From an uncultured Erythrobacter sp. (lineage in GTDB: Bacteria > Pseudomonadota > Alphaproteobacteria > Sphingomonadales > Sphingomonadaceae), in the NCBI GenBank assembly GCA_947498065.1, contig CANMIS010000002.1:558001-622000 (forward strand): a DNA stretch of 64,000 nucleotides, given 5' to 3'. Positions 9,335 to 17,094 of the stretch are shown here, one piece after another. The notes beneath the pieces were generated by a model that worked only from the letters and a program-made list of their open reading frames with translations, searched no databases and was not told the DNA's origin. The translations under genes were made by a program, and so were the position numbers. Positions within the stretch are counted from its first letter, which is position 1. Every line of letters starts with the position of its first letter.

Positions 9335-11890
9335 CTAGGCATCGCTCACTCCAAGCACATGGCTGATATCTTCGCGGCCATAGGGCTTGCGCAAGAGCCC
9401 ATCTGCGCCAATTTCATCTAGCTGGTTTTCCATCTCGCCGTAGCCGGTTGCGAGCACAAACGGCACGCCAGCCTCGCGTAGGGCGGTGGCGACTGGTGCG
9501 CTGGATTCGGTGCCGAGGTTGAAATCGAGGATCGCGAAATCAGGGCGGCGCTTGTCCAGCTCTCGCATGGCGCCGTCGACGCTGCTTGCAACCGCGACAT
9601 GCTCCACGCCCAAGCGTTTGAGGCTTTCCTCAGTGTCGAGCGCGATGATCATGCTGTCCTCTACCAGCAGAACCGATTTGGGCAATTTCGCGAGCTGCGC
9701 CGCCTTGGCCGCCGCAATCTTGCGTTCCTCTTCGGTCACATATTCTTCCGCTTGGGCTTCGGCCTGAGCGATAAAGTGCGCTGGGATCAAAAACTTTGCT
9801 TCCAGGCCGGTGAGCTTGAAACGGACGTCGGCCTCGCCTTTTAGCTCGTAGGGGATCGAGCGCTCAATAATGGTCGAGCCAAACCCGCGCCGCGTTGGCG
9901 GCTTGACCGGCGGTCCGCCTTGCTCCTTCCAGTAGATTTCCAGATCGCCGCTTGTGGTCTGGTCGAGGTCAATCGACAGCTTGCCATGGCTGTCGCACAG
10001 GCTGCCATATTTGGCCGAATTGGTGACCAATTCATGCACCACCAGCGCCAGCACGGTGTAGGCTTCTGGCTTGATCAGGACTTCCTCGCCGTTCAGCATC
10101 AGCCGGTCGCGTTTCTCGTTGAGATAGGCCTGCAGCTCTGTCTTCAGCAAAGCGGACAGCGGCGCGGGCGCCCAATTTTCACGCGTGATATTGTCATGCG
10201 CGCTGGCCAGCGCGTTGATCCGGCCGCCAATAATATGGCTGAAATCAATGATGCTGCTGGCGTCATGTTGAGACTGGTTCACCAAACTGCGGATCAGATT
10301 GAGGATGTTGCGCACACGGTGATTGAGCTCTGAGATGAGCAGCTCTTGCTGTTCCTGCGCCCGGGTTCGCTCGCGCGCAACCTCGTCTGTCATGCGCAGG
10401 ACCACTTCGAGCAGCGTCACCCGCAGGCTTTCGGCGATTTGCAGCTCTGGCTCGGTCCACTCTTCGCTTGTGCCCTCAATCTCGCTGCGCCAAGCCGCAA
10501 AGCTGCCGCGCGGCTCCAAGCGTTCACCCTTTGCAGCTTTCGCCTTTTCGGGATCGCCCGCCCAGGTCACTATTCTTGTCAGAGGTTTGCGCCACAGCAC
10601 CAGAAAGTCCCGCGGCGCACGCGAGATCGGTAGGAACAGCGCCCCGCCGACCACATCCTGCAATTCCTTCGCGGCTGGAATTTCGTCTTTGAGCGTATGG
10701 GTGGAGATGATCGTGCTGATCGCCGCGCTGTTGAGCGCGGGCAGCAGCGAGCGAAACTGCTCTTCACTCGGCGCGATCCCGTTGAGGGTGTAGACCCCGT
10801 CAACCATCACGGATGAGCCATCATGCGGGATGACGTTCTTGAGCAGCTCGTGCAGCATCGGCAAATTCTGGCTGAGCGATGCGCCACCGGCCAAACGGAC
10901 CATCAATTGATCGTGCAAAGCCTGCCCGCGCTTGCGTACCTGATCCGCCTCATCGATCAGAATTCGGTCGAGCATTAGCGAGAACATTTGCGAGAACATC
11001 TCTCCCACTGTGCGGAGTGAGAATGCCGGCACGCGCGGCGAACAATGGTGGCCAGAGATCAGCCCCCACAGCTTGCCCTGCCGCACGATGGCAATCGAGA
11101 ATGAGGCATCCACGCCCATATTGACGAGATATTTCATGTGCATGCGCGAATGCGCGCGCAGAACGCTCATGGACAGATCGAGCGGTTCGCCTGTTACGGC
11201 CACCTCAGGCTCAATCGGCACTGGCTCTGCCTTAGTGTCGCTGATTATGCGGAAGCGATTGCGCCGGAACAGGTCGCGCGCCTGCTGAGGGATGTCGGCG
11301 CGCGGATACCTAAGCCCCAGGAATGGCTCAAGGTCGCTGCGCTTTTCCTCGGACACGACCTCGCCGCTGCCGTCATTGTGGAAGCGGTACACCATCACCC
11401 GGTCATAGCCGAGCATTTCGCGCACCAGCTTTGCCGCGTGGTCACACAGCGTTTGCACATCGCGCAGCGGCTCCAGTTTAGAGACAAGCGGCCCGATCAG
11501 CGCCAAGTGCTCGGTGTATTTATCAGCCTCGTGCCGTTCAAATTCGATAATGATCTTCGGGCCACTGGAGTGCAGCGCGATATCAAACAGCTCGCCGCCT
11601 GCGCTCAGGCGAACGCCAAACAGCCGCTCCACCTGATCGGCCTGTGTGACGCGGCCAATCCCGTCGCGCAGAATTTCAAGCGCGCGCGGCTGAAAAATCG
11701 CGGCAAGTTCTTCGCCTGGCTCCGGGTTCTTCTCAAGCCCCAAGAGCTCCGCACAATTGGCGGAGCGATGCGCAATGTACCAATCGGAATTGAGCGCGAT
11801 CAGCCCGCCAAAGGGCTGCACAGCGGCGATGTGGTGGATCGCCTCGCGGTCGCACTCGGTCAATTCCTGCTCAGTTGCGGAGAAGCTCAT
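9335..11890 (-). CDS. bphP: bacteriophytochrome histidine kinase (PAS-GAF-PHY-HWE/HisKA_2-REC)
   Basis: N-terminal Cys in ELTECDREAIHHIAAVQPFG, DIPQQAR, RMHMKYLVNMGVDASFSIAI, PRGSF tongue motif, ELNHRVRNILNLI kinase, C-terminal REC (FAILDFNLG). Confidence 0.92.
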   Translation of the reverse strand: MSFSATEQELTECDREAIHHIAAVQPFGGLIALNSDWYIAHRSANCAELLGLEKNPEPGEELAAIFQPRALEILRDGIGRVTQADQVERLFGVRLSAGGELFDIALHSSGPKIIIEFERHEADKYTEHLALIGPLVSKLEPLRDVQTLCDHAAKLVREMLGYDRVMVYRFHNDGSGEVVSEEKRSDLEPFLGLRYPRADIPQQARDLFRRNRFRIISDTKAEPVPIEPEVAVTGEPLDLSMSVLRAHSRMHMKYLVNMGVDASFSIAIVRQGKLWGLISGHHCSPRVPAFSLRTVGEMFSQMFSLMLDRILIDEADQVRKRGQALHDQLMVRLAGGASLSQNLPMLHELLKNVIPHDGSSVMVDGVYTLNGIAPSEEQFRSLLPALNSAAISTIISTHTLKDEIPAAKELQDVVGGALFLPISRAPRDFLVLWRKPLTRIVTWAGDPEKAKAAKGERLEPRGSFAAWRSEIEGTSEEWTEPELQIAESLRVTLLEVVLRMTDEVARERTRAQEQQELLISELNHRVRNILNLIRSLVNQSQHDASSIIDFSHIIGGRINALASAHDNITRENWAPAPLSALLKTELQAYLNEKRDRLMLNGEEVLIKPEAYTVLALVVHELVTNSAKYGSLCDSHGKLSIDLDQTTSGDLEIYWKEQGGPPVKPPTRRGFGSTIIERSIPYELKGEADVRFKLTGLEAKFLIPAHFIAQAEAQAEEYVTEEERKIAAAKAAQLAKLPKSVLLVEDSMIIALDTEESLKRLGVEHVAVASSVDGAMRELDKRRPDFAILDFNLGTESSAPVATALREAGVPFVLATGYGEMENQLDEIGADGLLRKPYGREDISHVLGVSDA

Positions 11891-12639
11891 ACTGGCTCTT
11901 TCGTCGTCTTGGGTGTTGCGCCAGCCTGGCGGCTCTCGCTGTCTTCGGAGGGTATCAGTGTATCATCGGTGGCAGCGTCATCGAGTATCGGGGGCGTTTC
12001 TGGGTCGCATGTCGGTACGTCGCTGTCTTGGTCCGGATTGGTCCCACTAGGCGGCTTCGCAACAGCGATGAAATGCGCAAATGTCGCTTGCGCGGCCTCA
12101 GTCGCCGCATTGGCCGCCTCTGCGCTGGTCGGTGCCTCTATCCCGGGCCGCATCGCGTTCCAAAAGGCGAGCATGGCGTCATCACCTAGAAATGCGCTCG
12201 GCCAATCCTCATGCCCATTGCGGCGAAGTTCGTGCAGGATCGCGCGGTTGCCCAAGGATGATCCAGCCAGCACCCAAGCGACGCCCAGAATGCTGGCCTT
12301 TGCATGAGGTCCAGCAATGTTGAGTTCGAAATTCGATGCCTTTGCAGGAAGCTCCACGCGCAGCGCAGCCAGATCGGTCGCGATTAAAGGCGATTGCGGG
12401 GGCGGGCAAAGCCCCTCGGGCGCGTGGGCATCCAGCCAATCTTCCACGGGGCGCCGCGCAGCATGTTGCAGGCTAAGAAAGGCGGCGTAGTGGGCAGTGG
12501 TGGTCCAGCCAGTGGCCGCGCGCATCGCCTCATCAAGCTGGTCGTGCGTGTGGGCCGTCGCCTCGCGCAGGATTGCCCGTAGATTTCTACTATCGCTAGG
12601 CTGCTCGATAACCAATGCTCCCCGTCGCAGCTGCGCCAT
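11887..12639 (-). CDS. bphO: biliverdin-producing heme oxygenase
   Basis: RNLRAILREATAHTHDQLD (proximal His region) and GVAWVLAGSSLGNRAI; 4-bp overlap with downstream bphP. Confidence 0.85.
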   Translation of the reverse strand: MAQLRRGALVIEQPSDSRNLRAILREATAHTHDQLDEAMRAATGWTTTAHYAAFLSLQHAARRPVEDWLDAHAPEGLCPPPQSPLIATDLAALRVELPAKASNFELNIAGPHAKASILGVAWVLAGSSLGNRAILHELRRNGHEDWPSAFLGDDAMLAFWNAMRPGIEAPTSAEAANAATEAAQATFAHFIAVAKPPSGTNPDQDSDVPTCDPETPPILDDAATDDTLIPSEDSESRQAGATPKTTKEPV

Positions 12640-12787
12640 TCACCATAAAATGGGCGCAGCGATCATGCTATTGGCAGGAAGTCATCATTGGCGCAAACAT
12701 GTAGCTTAAACGATCCATCCAATCTGGACCAAATAAAGCGCAGTTTTCACTTCGGTCTTATTAATTCAACTAAGTAAAAGTGCTGAT

Positions 12788-13090
12788 TTAGTGCTTTTCA
12801 AGCAGTCGACCGCCTTCTTTACGAACGGCTTTCTCAATTAACGGCTTAGCCATGCTCAAAATCATTGGCAATTCAAATTCAATGATTGCTTGCGTGTCTT
12901 CGATTTCTACAAAACCGGTGACGCTGTGGCCAAACACGCTGACTTGCAGGTCCATTCTGTCTTCATGCGGCCAGGACGTTTCGACCTCTGCCATGCCTTC
13001 AGGAAAGAACCCGCCAATTTCACCGGCATGTTCATGCATGCGGCGGCGAACCTCCTCGCGCCCCAATTCGTGCGGCAAGGCAATTCTCAT
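12788..13090 (-). CDS. polyhydroxyalkanoic acid system family protein (PHA_gran_rgn-like)
   Basis: MRIALPHELGREEVRRRMHEHAGEI...LPMILSMAKPLIEKAVRKEGGRLLEKH, typical of this small family. Confidence 0.75.
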   Translation of the reverse strand: MRIALPHELGREEVRRRMHEHAGEIGGFFPEGMAEVETSWPHEDRMDLQVSVFGHSVTGFVEIEDTQAIIEFELPMILSMAKPLIEKAVRKEGGRLLEKH

Positions 13091-13842
13091 TTTGGTGTGT
13101 CCTCTAGCGCTTCGGCCCCGCCATAACGGTATTCGAGATAGCGGTCCTTGATCGCGAGATCGTCAAGCGCGCCCTCGGCGAGGCGGCGGGTGACACGGTC
13201 CAGCTCGCCGCTGATCTTGCCCAGGCTATCAGCGAGGCGGTCATCAGCCGATTTGCCGACGTGATCTTCGCGGCGCAAATGCTCCGGGATCTTGCGGTAA
13301 TTGTCGATCGTCTCGGGGATGTACTCGCCTACCAATTCGCGCACTTCGGCAACGCTGGGGTGGGATTGATCAACCGTTTCCAATTGCAGCCCAAGTGCGT
13401 CCAATTGAACGCCGAGCTGATCGACCAGCGTCACCGCCGGTGCGGGCAAAGCCGGGCGCTGAGCCTCCAACCACAGCTCGGTGCGGGCGACCATCTGCTT
13501 TGGCTCTCCTTGCTTGAGCTCGGTGCGCTTGGGCACTTTGACCTTGGGGTATTGACTGAGCAGATAGAAGGCACCGAGGGAGGCGATAACTGCGGCTAGA
13601 AAGCCCATCGTGCCAAGCCCACCGATAACAGCGCCCAAGACGCCCAAACCGACCCATAGGGCGACGACCCCAAGAACCGCGTTGCGCAAGCGCTTTAGCC
13701 AATTGGTCTTCTTTATTCCCGCCGACCCCTTACCGATGGAATCGCCGGGCCGGTGCGTGCCGCCTTCGCGCTGCACTTGCAGGCTCTTGCCCGCCGCGCT
13801 CAGGATCTGGTCCGATTGTGTAGTGGTGTCTTGCATCGCCAA
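13087..13842 (-). CDS. 5-bromo-4-chloroindolyl phosphate hydrolysis family protein (XpaC-like)
   Basis: Two TM segments followed by helical domain (VDQLGVQLDALGLQLETVDQSHPSVAEVRELVGEYIPETIDNYRKIP); adjacent to telA. Confidence 0.75.
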   Translation of the reverse strand: MAMQDTTTQSDQILSAAGKSLQVQREGGTHRPGDSIGKGSAGIKKTNWLKRLRNAVLGVVALWVGLGVLGAVIGGLGTMGFLAAVIASLGAFYLLSQYPKVKVPKRTELKQGEPKQMVARTELWLEAQRPALPAPAVTLVDQLGVQLDALGLQLETVDQSHPSVAEVRELVGEYIPETIDNYRKIPEHLRREDHVGKSADDRLADSLGKISGELDRVTRRLAEGALDDLAIKDRYLEYRYGGAEALEDTPK

Positions 13843-13844
13843 CC

Positions 13845-15056
13845 TTAGCTATCGAGCGCCAGCAGTGACGGCTCAGAGGCGACCTTGGCTTCAGCCTGCG
13901 CTTGGCCCTCTGCGCGGGCGATATAGCCTTTCGACTTCTCGACCTCATCGGTCAGCACGGTGACGGTTTGCTTCATACTCGCCAGCGCCTTCACCTTGAA
14001 CTCGTCAACCTCATCCATCGTGTTATAGATGTTCTGGAACGCGCGCTGCAGCGTTTCCAGCGGAATAGTGCTGGAGGCGGCTTGCTCGTGGATTTGCCCG
14101 GTTTGCTCACGCAGCAGCGTGCTGGTGGAATCGATAATATCGCTGGTGGTCTGGTTGAGCGCAGTGATCTGGCCCAGCACAAGCCGCTGGTTGGTCATCG
14201 CCTGAGCCACCGTTACCGCCGTGCGCAATGCGCCCACGGTGGTGGTGCTGGCGCGGTCGACGCCTTTGACCAGCTCGACATTGTTCTTCTTCACCAGATC
14301 GAGGCTGAGATAGCCCTGAACGCTGACCGCCATTTGCGTCAGCAGATCCTGCGTGCGTTGGCGCACATAGAACAAAGCGCTTTCGCGCAGGGCTTTTGCC
14401 TTGGCGGGATCGGTCGCATCCAGCTCATCGGCTTTCGCCTCGAGCTTTTCGTCGAGCTTCTTGGCGATGTGGATCATCTGCTCCAGCTCGCCCATTGCCG
14501 CCCAGAGCTTTTGGCGCTCTACGTCAATCGCTGCATTGTCTTCGTGCAGCTCTTTCTTGCCAGAGGACAGCCGCTCCAGGATGGCTTGAATGTGACCCTG
14601 CGAGGAGGTGTAGCTGTCAAAATAGTTCTGCAGCTTATTGCCGAACGGGATGATGCCGAACAGTTTGCGCGGTGCCAGCAGCTTGCCCTTGCGGCCCGGA
14701 TCGAGGTCTTCGACGGTGCGGCGCAATTCCGCCAGATCGGCGCCAACTGTGCCGTCGCCGTCCATTGAGCGCACGGGGCGATCAAGGAAGCGGTTTGACA
14801 TTGCGGCGGCAGCGCGGATTTGCTCCTGCCCCATGCGGGTGATCTGATCGACCTTCTCGCCAAAGGCCGGTGAATTGGCATCCTCAGCGACGAGGTCCGT
14901 CACAAAGCCATCGACCTTCTCATCGAGCTTGGACTTCTTTTCCTCGTCCACTGGCACCAGGCCTGCGGCCTTTTCAGGCGCAACCGCTGGCACGGGGTCC
15001 GGCGGGCTCAATTCAAAATCGGTGGCCGTTTTGGTGGTGGTTTCCGTCGTATTCAT
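13845..15056 (-). CDS. telA: toxic anion resistance protein TelA
   Basis: RPVRSMDG...KLFGIIPFGNKLQNYFDSYTSSQGHIQAILERLSSGKKELHEDNAAID is characteristic of TelA. Confidence 0.9.
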   Translation of the reverse strand: MNTTETTTKTATDFELSPPDPVPAVAPEKAAGLVPVDEEKKSKLDEKVDGFVTDLVAEDANSPAFGEKVDQITRMGQEQIRAAAAMSNRFLDRPVRSMDGDGTVGADLAELRRTVEDLDPGRKGKLLAPRKLFGIIPFGNKLQNYFDSYTSSQGHIQAILERLSSGKKELHEDNAAIDVERQKLWAAMGELEQMIHIAKKLDEKLEAKADELDATDPAKAKALRESALFYVRQRTQDLLTQMAVSVQGYLSLDLVKKNNVELVKGVDRASTTTVGALRTAVTVAQAMTNQRLVLGQITALNQTTSDIIDSTSTLLREQTGQIHEQAASSTIPLETLQRAFQNIYNTMDEVDEFKVKALASMKQTVTVLTDEVEKSKGYIARAEGQAQAEAKVASEPSLLALDS

Positions 15057-15318
15057 CGGGCTTCTTCAACTCCCTGAAGTCGTGGCTTACGCCAGCCTAA
15101 ATGCTGGTGGCAGCGGCTTGAACTGGCTGCATCTCTCTTACTGTATTAGTAATCTAAGACACACTATTCAAGATAGTGCCTTATCGCCGGGCATGCGTCC
15201 ATCCAAAAGCGCGTTGGCGATCCGGGTGCGGAAGGCGGCCTTTTGCAAGCATGCTTTTGTTTGCGCGCGTTTCCGCGTAACCGGATTGGCGTGAGCACAG
15301 AAAGACACGGATACAATC

Positions 15319-16953
15319 ATGAGCAATGATGGGGATCGCAAGGCGGACTTGGGCGAGGACCAGGATACCGCGCGCAATACAGGGCAGGGCTCGGCCATGG
15401 CGGCGGCCTCATCGGCTGCGGGCACGTCTGCGGCCTCCAAGGCGACCGGTCACCCCGATCCGATCCCGTCCAAATCCAGCTTTTCGCGCGTATTGTTCAG
15501 CTGGCGGCGCTGGTGGCTCGAAGACGTCGTGGGCACGGTTCAGCAATCGAGCGTGATTGAGAAGCGGCGCGAGGATTGCGCGCTGTCGGAACGCTATCTG
15601 TTTATGACCGCGATGAGCGGCGGGATCGCGATCCTTGGCCTGCTGCTGTCCTCACCAGCGGTTGTGATCGGCGCGATGTTGCTCTCCCCGTTGATGGGGC
15701 CGATTATGGGGCTCGGTTTTGCTCTGGCGATTGGCGACTATGAGTGGCTGAAGCAATCCGCGCGCAGCCTCGCCTGGGGCAGTGTGATGGCGGTGGCGCT
15801 GTGCGCGCTGATCGTGTTTTTCTCACCTATCCAGACAATCACGCCAGAGATCGCGGCGCGCACCCGGCCCAATCTATTTGACCTTATGGTCGCGCTGTTT
15901 TCTGCGCTCGCGGGCGCTTATGCGATGATCCGCGGGCGCGAGGGCACGATTGTCGGCGTGGCGATTGCGACCGCTTTGATGCCGCCGCTCGCGGTGGTTG
16001 GCTTTGGCTTGGCGACCACCAACTGGACGGTCTTCTCCGGCGCGCTGCTGCTCTATGTCACCAACCTTATCACGATTGCGCTGGTCGCCTGGGCGATGGC
16101 GCGCCTCTATGGCTTCCGCCACGCACTCAGCCAGCGGCAAACCTATTTTCAAAACCTGATGGTGGCGGTGGTCTTTATGGCTCTCGCGGTGCCGCTGGGC
16201 CTCTCGCTCAGCCAGATCGCGTGGGAGGCCAATGCTCAGCGGATCGTCCGCAGCGAGATCGTGGAGACCTTTGATGATCGCTCTCGCCTCAGCGAAATGG
16301 AGATTGAGTTTGGCGGCGAAGGGCTGGGCGTGAATGCCACCGTCCTAACGCCGCGCCTACGAGCCGATGCGGAGACCGATGTCGAGCGCGCTTTGATGAG
16401 CCGGCTCGGGCGCCCGGTCGAACTGACGCTGACGCAGTACCAAGTCGGCACCAGCGCCAGCGCGGCTGAAGAGGCTGAAATTTCCGCCACCCGCGCCAGC
16501 GAAGAGGCGGCCGCCAGCGCTCGCGCGGAAAACCTCGCTCAGCGATTGGCGCTGGTCGCGGGCGTTCCGGCGGAAGATGTCTTGGTTGACCGCACCCGGC
16601 GCAAGGCGATGGTGCGCTCGCAGCGGCTCGAAGGCGCGTCTTTATCCGCCTATCGCACGCTGGAGCAGCGGATTGCCGCGACTGAGCCGGAATGGACAAT
16701 CGAATTGCTGCCGCCAATGGGCCGCTTGCCGGACATTATCGAATTTGACGAAGGCGAGCCGACGGTCGCAGGCATGAATGCGCTGCTCGTCGCCGCATGG
16801 GCGGGGCAAAGGCTCGATGTGCCCGTGGTGATCACCGGCAATGCGGAAAACGCCGCTCGCACGGCAGAACTGATGGCAGAGAACGGGCTGCAGGCCCGCG
16901 TTGAGGCGAGCTCAGGTTCCGTACGCCCACGCTGGGCTGACTTGTCTGAGTAG
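15319..16953 (+). CDS. DUF389 domain-containing membrane protein
   Basis: SSPAVVIGAMLLSPLMGPIMGLGFALAIGDYEWL and ATALMPPLAVVGFGLA, hallmark of DUF389. Confidence 0.88.
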   Translation: MSNDGDRKADLGEDQDTARNTGQGSAMAAASSAAGTSAASKATGHPDPIPSKSSFSRVLFSWRRWWLEDVVGTVQQSSVIEKRREDCALSERYLFMTAMSGGIAILGLLLSSPAVVIGAMLLSPLMGPIMGLGFALAIGDYEWLKQSARSLAWGSVMAVALCALIVFFSPIQTITPEIAARTRPNLFDLMVALFSALAGAYAMIRGREGTIVGVAIATALMPPLAVVGFGLATTNWTVFSGALLLYVTNLITIALVAWAMARLYGFRHALSQRQTYFQNLMVAVVFMALAVPLGLSLSQIAWEANAQRIVRSEIVETFDDRSRLSEMEIEFGGEGLGVNATVLTPRLRADAETDVERALMSRLGRPVELTLTQYQVGTSASAAEEAEISATRASEEAAASARAENLAQRLALVAGVPAEDVLVDRTRRKAMVRSQRLEGASLSAYRTLEQRIAATEPEWTIELLPPMGRLPDIIEFDEGEPTVAGMNALLVAAWAGQRLDVPVVITGNAENAARTAELMAENGLQARVEASSGSVRPRWADLSE

Positions 16954-16977
16954 GTTTCTTTGTTGGGTTTGACCAAG

Positions 16978-17058
16978 GCCACCCGCTCCCTCCACCCTTC
17001 CACCCGGATCATACTCCGGTGTGACAATCCGGGTGGAAGGGTGGAGGGAGCGGGTGGC
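16978..17058 (-). repeat. dispersed palindromic element, copy 1 (perfect 32-bp arms, 17-nt loop)
   Basis: GCCACCCGCTCCCTCCACCCTTCCACCCGGAT (16978-17009) is the exact reverse complement of 17027-17058; loop orientation opposite to copies 2 and 3. Confidence 0.93.
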
Positions 17059-17094
17059 TAGGAAGGTTTGAGCCGCAGCTCAAATTCCAACTAA

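Noticed and set aside
11138-12307. 389-aa + strand ORF across bphP/bphO
   Set aside because: Spans two genes on the opposite strand; no domain; shadow ORF.
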